From contig NZ_CP139558.1 in assembly GCF_034262375.1 (NCBI RefSeq), positions 3,596,001 to 3,660,000 of the forward strand: a stretch of 64,000 bases of DNA. Reading direction: 5' to 3'. Source of the stretch: Mucilaginibacter sabulilitoris. GTDB taxonomy: Bacteria; Bacteroidota; Bacteroidia; Sphingobacteriales; Sphingobacteriaceae. The notes below the pieces were generated by a model. The model saw only the letters and a program-made list of their open reading frames with translations, made no database searches and was not told the DNA's origin. Each line of letters starts with the position of its first letter. Within the stretch, counting starts at the first letter, position 1. Positions 45,804 through 53,528 of the stretch are shown one piece after another. The position numbers and the translations under genes are program-made.

Positions 45804-45826
45804 TACAGGGTGAAAACAGCTTTTTT
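45804..45826. promoter_or_regulatory. Shared 23-bp element, copy 2 (core AGGGTGAAAACAGCT)
   Basis: It is the reverse complement of 24513-24535 with one mismatch. It lies 94-116 bp before the hydroxylase start and about 570 bp before the tail-collar start. It probably serves as a regulator site common to both divergent units. Confidence 0.55.
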
Positions 45827-45840
45827 GAAGGTTATTTTAA

Positions 45841-45854
45841 GGTAAAAACAGCTT
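45841..45854. promoter_or_regulatory. Partial third copy of the shared element
   Basis: GGTAAAAACAGCTT differs from GGTGAAAACAGCTT in copy 2 by one base. It is in the same orientation 30 bp downstream, about three helical turns away, as expected for tandem sites on one DNA face. Confidence 0.45.
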
Positions 45855-45919
45855 CAAATCACGTTTTTATGCGTTAATAAGTATCCATTTTCGTAAATTT
45901 TAACACTTTTTTGTAAAAA

Positions 45920-46690
45920 ATGACGCGTATTATTTGGTTAAGACCAAATGCCTCATTCTTGATAAATCCTAAACCATTATCTATGATCCGTTATGCAAAA
46001 CTCCCCTTCCTTTTTAATTCCGAGGCTGTACAAAAAGAGCTTCAATCCATACGGGAAGGGTGGCAGAAGCATTTTAATACATTTTATTATGAAGGGACAT
46101 GGACAGTGCTGGCATTAAGATCTCCGGGAGGTGATACCAGAAACATCATACCCGATCAGATAACGGATGCAGATTATATAGACACCCCAATGATGCCTTG
46201 CTTCCCAACCGTTAAAACCTTATTATCACAGATCAGAAGTCCGATAATGGCCGTGCGTTTTTTAAATCTGCAAGCAGGGGCTGAGATAAAACCTCACCGG
46301 GATAGAGAGCTGGCTTTTGAAATGGGCGAAGCGCGTTTGCATTTCCCCATTATTACTAATCCTTTGGTATCATTTACTATCGACAATAAGCTCATCCCCC
46401 TGCAAGCCGGTGATTGCTGGTATATAAATGCCAATTTAATGCACAACGTGGCAAACAGGGGTACCACTGACCGGATCCACCTGGTTGTTGACTGTAAGGT
46501 TAACGACTGGCTTAAGCATACTATGAGCTTGGCGACGGAAATCTCCTGTAAAGAGGATGCCAATAATGCCGATCTCAGCAATATCATACGGGAACTCAGG
46601 GGGCTTAATACGTATACTTCAAACAAACTTGCCGACGAACTGGCACAAAAGTTAAAAGACTTAATGAGTATCGGCACATCCAATAACTAA
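45920..46690 (+). CDS. Aspartyl/asparaginyl beta-hydroxylase-like dioxygenase
   Basis: A 256-residue Fe(II)/2-oxoglutarate oxygenase of the Asp/Asn beta-hydroxylase family. The metal ligands are visible: first His in IKPHRDRE (near 125), second His in NLMHNVANRG (near 174), followed by RIHLVVDCKV, whose Arg would bind 2-oxoglutarate. RLHFPI between them is typical. An ATG at 45983 would remove a 21-residue leader with no homology and may be the true start. The C-terminal 60 residues are helical. The sulfotransferase gene follows after 6 bp. Substrates could be side chains of an exported protein encoded nearby. Confidence 0.85.
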   Translation: MTRIIWLRPNASFLINPKPLSMIRYAKLPFLFNSEAVQKELQSIREGWQKHFNTFYYEGTWTVLALRSPGGDTRNIIPDQITDADYIDTPMMPCFPTVKTLLSQIRSPIMAVRFLNLQAGAEIKPHRDRELAFEMGEARLHFPIITNPLVSFTIDNKLIPLQAGDCWYINANLMHNVANRGTTDRIHLVVDCKVNDWLKHTMSLATEISCKEDANNADLSNIIRELRGLNTYTSNKLADELAQKLKDLMSIGTSNN

Positions 46691-46696
46691 AAAACT

Positions 46697-47644
46697 ATGT
46701 CCAACGTGCTGCTAAAAGATTGGATCCCGTATAAACTCGAAAACACCGCAGCTCAAATACAATGCTCGTGGTTAAATACTTATGCTGTGCCGTTTACCGA
46801 GCCGTTTTTTGATGATACTATTAATAAGTGTAAAAGGATGAACGGCGGCGGCGCTCCGTTTGCATCCATAAGTGGTATTGATGTGCTCACAGACTGGGCT
46901 GCCGGATTAGCCTATGTTGAGCCTTCTGCTTTTATTTTTCACATATCGCGTTGCGGGTCCACACTGGTTTCGCAATTACTGGCCACATCGGCTGCAAATA
47001 TTGTACTTTCTGAAGTCCCGTTTTTTGATGCGCTGCTTCGCTTGCCTTACCAGGTTCCTGGTTTTAATGAAAACAATTCGGCAGATTTATTAGCAGCTGC
47101 CATAAAATTTTACGGGCAGAAAAGAACCGGCCATGAACGGCATTTATTTATTAAGACGGATAGCTGGCATATATTTTTTCACAAACAATTCAGAATACTT
47201 TACCCGGATGTTCCAATTATTTTGATTTATCGCAGTCCCTACGAAGTATTGGCATCGCACCTGAAAATGCCAGGAATGCAAGCGATACCCGGTTTTATTG
47301 AACCAGAAATATTTGGATTTAAGCCCGGGGAATTAACTTATAACCGTCCTGACATTTATACTGCCCAGGTGCTGGAGCGGTATTTAAATCAATATCATGA
47401 AATTATAGCAACCGACAACAAATGCCTGCTGCTAAATTATAACGAAGGGCCTATGGCCATGATTAAACAAATTGTATCATTTACAAACACGCCGCTCAAC
47501 GAACAAGGTGTATTGACTATGGATGAACGAAGCCGCTACCATTCTAAAAAGCCCAATGAGCTTTTTTCAGAAACACATCAACATCCCAAACCACATTTTT
47601 TAAACAACGCCATGGCGCTTTATCATTCATTAAATTCCATGTAA
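46697..47644 (+). CDS. Sulfotransferase-family (P-loop) protein
   Basis: A 315-residue protein with the PAPS-type P-loop in FHISRCGSTLVSQLLA (residues 82-97) and the 3'-phosphate region LIYRSPYEVLASHL (near 175-190), both typical of bacterial sulfotransferase-like proteins. It would move a sulfuryl group from PAPS to a hydroxyl or amine. The 6-bp gap to the hydroxylase gene implies tight coexpression, and a hydroxylated residue is a logical acceptor. Acceptor identity is not known. No membrane segment is seen, so the reaction is probably cytoplasmic, before export. Confidence 0.8.
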   Translation: MSNVLLKDWIPYKLENTAAQIQCSWLNTYAVPFTEPFFDDTINKCKRMNGGGAPFASISGIDVLTDWAAGLAYVEPSAFIFHISRCGSTLVSQLLATSAANIVLSEVPFFDALLRLPYQVPGFNENNSADLLAAAIKFYGQKRTGHERHLFIKTDSWHIFFHKQFRILYPDVPIILIYRSPYEVLASHLKMPGMQAIPGFIEPEIFGFKPGELTYNRPDIYTAQVLERYLNQYHEIIATDNKCLLLNYNEGPMAMIKQIVSFTNTPLNEQGVLTMDERSRYHSKKPNELFSETHQHPKPHFLNNAMALYHSLNSM

Positions 47645-47809
47645 GATTGTTGCAAACCACCTTTGATCTGTTTAAACATAATATTAATTGTGTTTTATAC
47701 AATAATTTATCTGGTTATTTATTGATTATTTGAATAATAGGTTGTTACGTTATAATTCCAATTATAATATTGCATTGTTAAACCATTTGAGTTCATCTGA
47801 TACAGGTGA

Positions 47810-48081
47810 CGAAATACCAATTTCGCTGCATCAGCGTCTGTCATCGGGCGACGATCGGTATTACGGGCGCAAAACACACAGCCTTATTCACAGCGCGTGG
47901 CACAAACGGTGATGACCATTTGGAAAGATACCTTACCAACCGGGGATAAGTGGACCTATGACCAGGGAGTAATCTTAAAAGGAATAGAAGGCATTTGGCA
48001 ACAAACAGGCTACAAAACACTTCACATATATACAACAATGTATGAATATGTACGTTACGTCCGATGGTTTCTAAAGATGAA
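47810..48081 (+). pseudogene. Fragment of a GH105-type unsaturated glycuronyl hydrolase
   Basis: The frame through 47897 reads TQPYSQRVAQTVMTIWKD, GDKWTYDQGVILKGIEGIW, the N-terminal signature of GH105 (YteR-like) enzymes. Near 48018 the frame shifts: YFTYIQQCMNMYVTSDG continues the family pattern in another frame and then stops. Less than a quarter of the gene is left. Confidence 0.65.
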
Positions 48082-48084
48082 TTG

Positions 48085-48180
48085 ATGCGCGACCCATGTA
48101 TTATTCGTGGAGCAGATGATCTGTTTCGTATGGTTTGGACAGATAGCTGGACGGATAAAGGGATTGGCTACTCGAGTTCG
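48085..48180 (+). pseudogene. Fragment of a GH43-like glycosidase
   Basis: The 32 codons from ATG 48085 read MRDPCIIRGADDLFRMVWTD then WTDKGIGYSSS, the first blade of a GH43-type five-bladed propeller (DPxxI, then GIGYASS). Homology ends abruptly at 48180, where an IS21 transposase fragment begins. Confidence 0.6.
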
Positions 48181-48368
48181 CTCATGTTAATCTCGGCCCA
48201 GATAAACACTATTACAGTGTGTATTACCGCTTCATTGGCAAAAAGGTCAAGCTGTTATACTCCCGCACCATTGTAGAGATCTGCTACAATTATGAGCGTA
48301 TCGCCTCCAGGAAGATTGATTTTTTGCAAAGGATACTATGTACTGATTTAATTATTATTCAGAAATAA
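48180..48368 (+). mobile_element. IS21-family IstA transposase C-terminal fragment
   Basis: The frame from 48180 reads AHVNLGPDKHYYSVYYRFIG, KKVKLLYSRTIVEICYNYERIA, a conserved C-terminal region of Bacteroidota IstA transposases. It runs to a stop at 48366-48368, with homology fading after about 48303. No IstB gene or IS ends are visible. Remnant only; the insertion has cut the GH43 gene. Confidence 0.7.
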
Positions 48369-48810
48369 ATATCAGGGATAGAGCTAAAATAAAGGATTAC
48401 TTTCATCTTTTTATGTGCTTTTTAAAGCCTGAGGTAATAAATTAAAGGTCCCGCATGTTAAATTGCCAAAATAACCATCGCCATAATGTAATCTATTTGT
48501 TCTTACCCTCAATTCAATAACACGTTTCTTTTGTGAATATATATTCTACCTCTCTCAGAATATCTATACATTTTATATAAAACGGCAGTGCCTTTGGATT
48601 TTAATTATTATAGTGCTATATAAAAATACTTCATAAAGTTGAGTATTGAAAAATACATACTTATTAAAAGTATTTGCCAGTCCCATTTTTACATATTGTA
48701 TAAATAATTATATATTTATATAATATTTTTTAAGTTTGAAAGAGCTAACCATTAAACCTATGCAATTCTGTCGTTAGCCTAATCAATTTGTTAACTAATA
48801 AATTTTAATC
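48369..48810. other. AT-rich intergenic stretch
   Basis: About 440 bp with no gene, very AT-rich toward 48600-48740. It must contain the promoter of the next two-gene unit, but no clear -7 box is seen. Confidence 0.4.
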
Positions 48811-49176
48811 ATGAGTAAACATTCTATCGAAGTAACTTCCATTAAATGTAATGCCACTTCCGAGACCAATGTGTCTTCGGGTGATGAGGTGTACCTGGTA
48901 TGCCAGGCAGACGGCGGCCTTCCCATCCGTGTGCCTGCCGGCTTGAATGAAAGTGAGAAGATGAAGAAAGGAACAACCTGGACGCTGAATAACCTCGTGC
49001 TCAACTTTGAGTATGAAGTGCTGGTCACTATCTGGGATCACGACCTGAATTATGATCCTAATCTGGCGACCTATCTCCAAAGCAATGATTTTCAGCCGGG
49101 CACAGGTTCTGGCTCCAAGCGCCTCACCAATCACAACGGGGCCGATTACACAATCAACTACAATTACATTGATTAA
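48811..49176 (+). CDS. Small C2-like domain protein of unknown function
   Basis: A 121-residue protein without signal peptide. It shows a beta-sandwich pattern: VTSIKCNATSETN, GDEVYLVCQADGG, MKKGTTWTL, and VLVTIWDHDLNYDPN, the last resembling the calcium-binding Asp loop of C2 domains. The C-terminal 115 residues of the next protein follow the same plan (IESLKC, NEIYFIFQADGD, MKEGDTWACG, VKVTVYDEDSPSNDD). The two genes are 17 bp apart, so they form a unit. I do not recognise a described family. The DNA here is more GC-rich than the flanks. Confidence 0.6.
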   Translation: MSKHSIEVTSIKCNATSETNVSSGDEVYLVCQADGGLPIRVPAGLNESEKMKKGTTWTLNNLVLNFEYEVLVTIWDHDLNYDPNLATYLQSNDFQPGTGSGSKRLTNHNGADYTINYNYID

Positions 49177-49193
49177 CTCCAAAAAAGCAAATA

Positions 49194-50270
49194 ATGAACG
49201 AAAAACTGAACATACAGCTCGCTAATTATGTAGCCGCTTACCAGTCCATGGATGCTCCCGCACCCCCTAATCCACCTGCAAAACCGGTGTTGACCGACGT
49301 AGAAAAGCAGGTTTTTACAGCAGCCGAAAAAGCTTGGGAGCGCTATCGCGATTCCCCGCAAGGCAAAGAGGAGTTAGCGGCCACGAAGCATATGGACCTA
49401 CCCGCGTTTCGGGCATACGTAGCCGGGTTACCGGATAATCCGATATTCAAAGAGCTGATCAGCTGGATCAAATCCCTGGATCTCCCGGTCAGCAGCTTCT
49501 CTATAGGATTGAATGTGGAGGTAGAGTTCATCGTCGGATTCTCCGCCACGCTGGGCGTCGCTGTCGGCGTTGGTAACTCCAAAGGATTACAGTCATGCGA
49601 ATTTTTATCTGTGGCACTGGAAGAGGGTATCCAGGCTGGTGCACTGGCAGGTGTACAATTCGGATTGTGGAACCATGCCCCGGCCGACCTCGGCGGGCGT
49701 GCATGGGCTCTTGAAGGGGATGTGGGCTTGGAAATTGAATTCAGCCTTGGCTTTTATTGGAACAGCTCCGGCCCGCTGGGTGTGGCTTTAACGGTCGGAG
49801 GTGGGGTAGAGGAGGGGATAGCTATTGTGGAAAGTTATACTTTCATCCTGGGCGACCAGGGCGTGGATCCCTACATCAAACCCGTTGTGCAACCCAGGAA
49901 AAGCAATTTCCTGATAATTGAAAGCTTAAAATGCGTGCACCCGTCGAATGATGGCACGGGAGATGAAAATGAAATTTATTTTATTTTTCAGGCGGATGGC
50001 GATACTGCCTATCCTTATCCGACGTACGATTATTTTTCCATGAAAGAAGGTGATACCTGGGCCTGCGGACGTTCCGTATGGTTCAATTCCAGCGTAAAGG
50101 TGACGGTGTATGACGAAGATTCGCCGAGCAACGATGATGTGGTAGGCGACTTCAGTATCAGTCTTTCTCAATTAGCGCTGGGTAAGTCCATTACTTTCAA
50201 CAGCACGAAGGATTATTCATCCGGGCTGGATAAGGTGGAGTATACCATCAACGTAAAATTAATTGCTTAG
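49194..50270 (+). CDS. Unrecognised protein: helical N-part, Gly-rich beta region, C2-like C-terminus
   Basis: A 358-residue protein. Residues 1-100 are polar and helical with a Pro-rich stretch (PAPPNPPAKP). Residues 105-235 are unusual: alternating small and hydrophobic residues rich in Gly, Val and Glu (VEVEFIVGFSATLGVAVGVG; LALGV-like strands; GVALTVGGGVEEGIAIV), which suggests amphipathic beta-strands or a barrel. Residues 245-358 repeat the C2-like domain of the preceding small protein, with VYDEDSPSNDD as candidate calcium loop. There is no signal peptide. A membrane-active effector with a lipid-binding C2 domain is one possibility, stated as inference. The preceding gene ends 17 bp before it. 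Confidence 0.6.
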   Translation: MNEKLNIQLANYVAAYQSMDAPAPPNPPAKPVLTDVEKQVFTAAEKAWERYRDSPQGKEELAATKHMDLPAFRAYVAGLPDNPIFKELISWIKSLDLPVSSFSIGLNVEVEFIVGFSATLGVAVGVGNSKGLQSCEFLSVALEEGIQAGALAGVQFGLWNHAPADLGGRAWALEGDVGLEIEFSLGFYWNSSGPLGVALTVGGGVEEGIAIVESYTFILGDQGVDPYIKPVVQPRKSNFLIIESLKCVHPSNDGTGDENEIYFIFQADGDTAYPYPTYDYFSMKEGDTWACGRSVWFNSSVKVTVYDEDSPSNDDVVGDFSISLSQLALGKSITFNSTKDYSSGLDKVEYTINVKLIA

Positions 50271-50864
50271 AACATTGCGGGCAAAGCGGTATAACAGCGA
50301 GCTAACCAAACTGGTTGATACAAATATGGATGGGAAAATGAGCGAATTGATAGTGTAAGTTCTAAGACAACAGGCCGTTTTTGACAGTTACATTAATCGT
50401 CCTTTAATCTGCCTTTTCGCTTAAATATTTACAAAACGATTTCAGCATTTAATAATTTGTATCCTTGAATAGCTCAAAAGGAGAGCAGACACCAATCCGA
50501 CTACCAGTTTTGAGATTTGAAATGTAATTTGCTTAATATCAGCTATATGCAGGCAATGGTTGTCGTCCTGCCATCCTGACAGATAGCGATATCAAAACAA
50601 ATCAAAACCCTGTAAATCATCTGATTTACAGGGTTTTGTGCTTTATAGGCTTTGCTCTAAATATCAATATTTCTCAACTTGTTTGCTACCAAAGTGCATA
50701 CCTAAATTAAAATTGTAGATTTGAGGTATTCGGATGTGGTTTAATTAATTGTAATACAGTTAGTTATGATTGCCCTAATTGGCATGAATTTGCCGGTTTT
50801 CGCCCTTATGGAGTCAGTTTAACATGAAAAGAAATTAAACGAAACTCATTTAAAATCAAATAAT
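50271..50864. other. Intergenic stretch with a long perfect hairpin before the integrase stump
   Basis: About 590 bp without a gene. It contains the 34-bp hairpin at 50604-50637, listed separately. The 3' part is the upstream region of an integrase-type gene. Confidence 0.5.
50604..50637. terminator. Perfect 16-bp inverted repeat near the integrase stump
   Basis: The arms AAAACCCTGTAAATCA and TGATTTACAGGGTTTT face each other across 2 bases. It could be a bidirectional terminator, as each side ends in a T-run. Its place 230 bp before an integrase start also allows an attachment-site role. Confidence 0.55.
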
Positions 50865-51190
50865 ATGAAAACAACAAACAGTTTTGGGATCCATTTTAAC
50901 ATCAGGACCGATAAAGAAAGGGACGGGGGCGCTCCCGTATTTGCAATAATTACTGTCAATGGGCAAAGGGCGTCGATGGTATTGAAGGACAGAATCAGCG
51001 TTAAAAGCTGGGATATGAAAAATGGGATAGGCAAATCCAATACCAGCGAGGGTAAAAAGGTGAATGTTTATCTCGATGAAACACGGCAATCTATAACGGA
51101 CTGTTACAAGGACCTGCATGCACAACGCAAAGTTATTACATCGGAATCACTCAAGGCAGCCTATTTAAGAACAGGTAATGATCAAAGCGC
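50865..51190 (+). pseudogene. N-terminal stump of a Bacteroidota tyrosine recombinase
   Basis: The 109-codon frame begins MKTTNSFGIHFNIRTDKERD and contains VKSWDMKNGIGKSN and a helical VNVYLDETRQSITDCYKDLH segment. This is the Arm-type DNA-binding domain and the start of the SAM-like core-binding domain of phage-type integrases in this phylum. The catalytic domain (R-H-R-Y) is missing, because at about 51180 the sequence passes into an IS110 transposase. It cannot act as a recombinase. Confidence 0.75.
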
Positions 51191-51780
51191 TTGACGGAAC
51201 TTTAGCACCACATCACTTAGTCCAGTTACAAATGCTGTTGCAAGACTTTGACCATATGCAAAGCCAGCTTAGTACGCTTGAGGTGATGATCACCGAAATA
51301 ACTCAGGCACATTATTCATTAGCTTATGAATACCTTGAAAGTATTACCGGTATTGCTGGCCGGTCAGCGCAGATAATTTTAAGCGAAGCAGGCAATGATA
51401 TGAGCCGATTTAGTACCGCAGATCATTTAACAGCATGGTCCGGTCTGGCACCAGGTAACAACGAAAGTGCAGGTAGACGCAGAGATACATCGGTTAAGAA
51501 AGGTAATCCTTATTTGAAAACAGCCCTTGTTACCGCTGCGTGGGCAGCAGTGAGAGTCAAAGATTCATATTGGCGCGCTTTATTCGAACGCCCGCGTAAA
51601 CGGATGAAAGTGCAGAAGGCCATTGTAGCCATTGCCAGAAGAATGCTTAAGGTCGTTCATAAAACATTAGACACACTTACTTTATATCAGGAAAAGGGCA
51701 TCGCGCACTTTGTAGACTTGCAGACAAAAGCTGCGTTGTATCAAAGAATAAAGCAAGAATGGCCATTAACTGAATTATAA
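51178..51780 (+). mobile_element. IS110-family transposase, C-terminal part only
   Basis: The 200-residue frame has the Transposase_20 region: LESITGIAGRSAQIILSEAG, DMSRFSTADHLTAWSGLAPG, NNESAGRRRDTSVKKGNPYL, KTALVTAAWAAVR. This is the C-terminal half with the catalytic Ser region of IS110 enzymes. The N-terminal DEDD/RuvC-like half is absent; intact members are about 330-400 residues. The 5' side joins the integrase stump. The 3' end enters an 87-bp tandem repeat whose first copy includes the stop codon. It is an inactive remnant unless complemented. Confidence 0.85.
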
Positions 51781-51945
51781 TATCATACGATACTAAAAGG
51801 ACGGATAAGGTTTTAGAGCAAATAGTCTGTAACCTAAGTTGCCCAACTATCAGGTAGCGAATTATAATATCATACGATACTAAAAGGACGGATAAGGTTT
51901 TAGAGCAAATAGTCTGTAACCTAAGTTGCCCAACTATCAGGTAGC
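51772..51945. repeat. Perfect 87-bp tandem duplication at the IS110 3' end
   Basis: 51772-51858 and 51859-51945 appear identical over 87 bp, from GAATTATAATATCATACGAT to CAACTATCAGGTAGC. The first copy contains the last codons and stop of the IS110 frame. The unit includes a small hairpin AGTTGCCCAACT. Exact identity indicates a recent event. Confidence 0.9.
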
Positions 51946-51993
51946 ATCCAGGCTTGTTCCATGAGAACGCAGAGGAAACTTATTATATTTTCG

Positions 51994-52818
51994 TTATCGG
52001 TTCAACATGTGTAATTTTCTTTTTTTCAAGATAAAATTGCTATTGCTGACACTATAAATTGCAGTAAATTCATAATGTTCTGAATTATCTCCAACTGAAT
52101 ATTCTTCAATTTTTACCGAGTGGTCAGAATTGATTGTAAGCGTTCTTATGATATTGCCATGCGGGTTTCCTTGAGTAAGTTCTCCATCGGAAAACACCCA
52201 ATCAAGTATTTTACCCTGAGGAGTAATTAATGCTAAAATACCGCGATCATTATAATACCAATCTTTATGAGTTAGCATAATATGACACAAATAGTTGGTA
52301 TCAACTTTCAAAGCACAAACAATTCCTATTTTACCATATTCATCTGTGTTGAGGCAATTCGCCGAGTCCAAAAGGCAATCAAAGTCCCCAAATGATGTTC
52401 CACCATCAGGATTCACTATCTGGGGGCGTGAGGTTTTCAATCCACCTATTACAAAAGCACTATCTACAGGTATTAAACGAGTCTGTTTTTTGATATGTAC
52501 TAAGTTCTTATCCTCTACCGATGTGTAGGGTAAGGAGGGTGTTCTAGAAGCAATTTTAGCACTGAGAGTTTGATTAGAAGGAAGAAATGGCAATGTAGTC
52601 GTCGATAATTTATTATATAAATCATTTATGACACCTGTATCATTTGTCGTTATGTTTTTGGAGATCGTAGTATCCTTTGGGAGTGTTTGTTGATTTCTAA
52701 GGCGATCTCTTTGAGCTTTATTACTTGACGGCTGTTGATTGCAGCTAAAAAGAGCGAATATGCTAGCAATAAAAAAATAACACCATCTTAAATTCATTAC
52801 TTTGAAATAAGGTTTCAA
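51994..52818 (-). CDS. Lipoprotein of unknown function
   Basis: A 274-residue protein with a lipoprotein signal (LRWCYFFIASIFALFSC; lipobox LFSC). An in-frame Met at 52797 may be the real start, which would give a compact signal peptide. Residues 30-70 are Ser/Thr/Asn-rich and likely a linker. The rest has beta-rich segments such as NYLCHIMLTHKDWYYNDRGI and GKILDWVFSDGEL, without a family I can name. Probably attached to the outer membrane or periplasmic face. It stands alone beside mobile-element remnants, so it may be cargo or an old resident. Confidence 0.65.
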   Translation of the reverse strand: MKPYFKVMNLRWCYFFIASIFALFSCNQQPSSNKAQRDRLRNQQTLPKDTTISKNITTNDTGVINDLYNKLSTTTLPFLPSNQTLSAKIASRTPSLPYTSVEDKNLVHIKKQTRLIPVDSAFVIGGLKTSRPQIVNPDGGTSFGDFDCLLDSANCLNTDEYGKIGIVCALKVDTNYLCHIMLTHKDWYYNDRGILALITPQGKILDWVFSDGELTQGNPHGNIIRTLTINSDHSVKIEEYSVGDNSEHYEFTAIYSVSNSNFILKKRKLHMLNR

Positions 52819-53076
52819 ATAATTAGAATTTGTAAATTAACCAAAAGGGTGTTTAATATTCAACACTTAAGAGCCGTATTTTTAGAGGAAACCTTATCAC
52901 AATGGGGCGGGTTCGCCGCTTTTGATAGTTCAAAGGTAAGGGCGAATATTTTACTTGGTGGTAGATAATAAAAAAATATTTTTTTGTTACTGGAAGCGAG
53001 AGATACGGCAGCTTTCTGAGCTCCACACTTTGTCAGCAATTAGGTGGCATAGAATGGAAGGATTTTTTGTAGGAGT

Positions 53077-53478
53077 TCAAGGTAGGTTATAGGATTCGCG
53101 GATGTAAACAAACAGACCGGGTTTGATGTCATCTGTGGTGGAGATGCGGATGTGGTTGGCAAATTTTTTTCCGTCGGCTACGCTTTTGCGGACAGGTTTT
53201 TCGGGGTGAGGCACCGCAGAGTAGAACTTGAGGTCGAGTTCTTTTTTCATGGGGCGGATGATCAGGAAACCGACACGGCGGGTGAAGACGATACAATTGG
53301 GGGTTACGCCGACGAGCACTTTCGGCCAATCGGCTACTTCAGCGAGTATTTTATCAAAGGCCAGTACCAGCTCCGGCGAACGTCCTTCAAACAAACTGTC
53401 TAAGTTTACCCGGGCGCAATAATGCCGGTAATCTTTCCAGGGTAGTTCGCGATCACATTTGGGGCAGGTCCAGCTCAT
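53077..53478 (-). CDS. DUF5655-domain protein with N-terminal zinc-ribbon-like Cys cluster
   Basis: A 133-residue protein. It starts MSWTCPKCDRELPWKDYRHYC, a CxxC...HxC arrangement that could bind zinc. The remainder (residues 25-133) fits DUF5655: PELVLAFDKILAEVADWPKV, TPNCIVFTRRVGFLIIRPMK, LDLKFYSA. The role is unknown; the domain is related to DUF4287/DUF5655 proteins proposed to bind nucleic acids. No signal peptide. It stands divergent from a decayed DUF72 gene. Confidence 0.7.
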   Translation of the reverse strand: MSWTCPKCDRELPWKDYRHYCARVNLDSLFEGRSPELVLAFDKILAEVADWPKVLVGVTPNCIVFTRRVGFLIIRPMKKELDLKFYSAVPHPEKPVRKSVADGKKFANHIRISTTDDIKPGLFVYIRESYNLP

Positions 53479-53528
53479 ATTTCTTTTTTAATGCACTGCT
53501 AAAATGATGCCGATTAGATTTTGGTACG

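Larger units (their letters stand above)
45236..45919. other. Large AT-rich divergent control region
   Basis: A 684-bp gap between the tail-collar gene (minus) and the hydroxylase gene (plus), very AT-rich in 45540-45800. It holds the shared element at 45804-45826 and a related one at 45841-45854. CAGGGGTAAAATCACC near 45486-45501 is a weaker look-alike. No gene is evident. Confidence 0.6.

Noticed and set aside
50604..50637. tRNA or attachment site suggested by the long palindrome
   Set aside because: No cloverleaf can be formed and no second att copy was found; a terminator explains it equally well.
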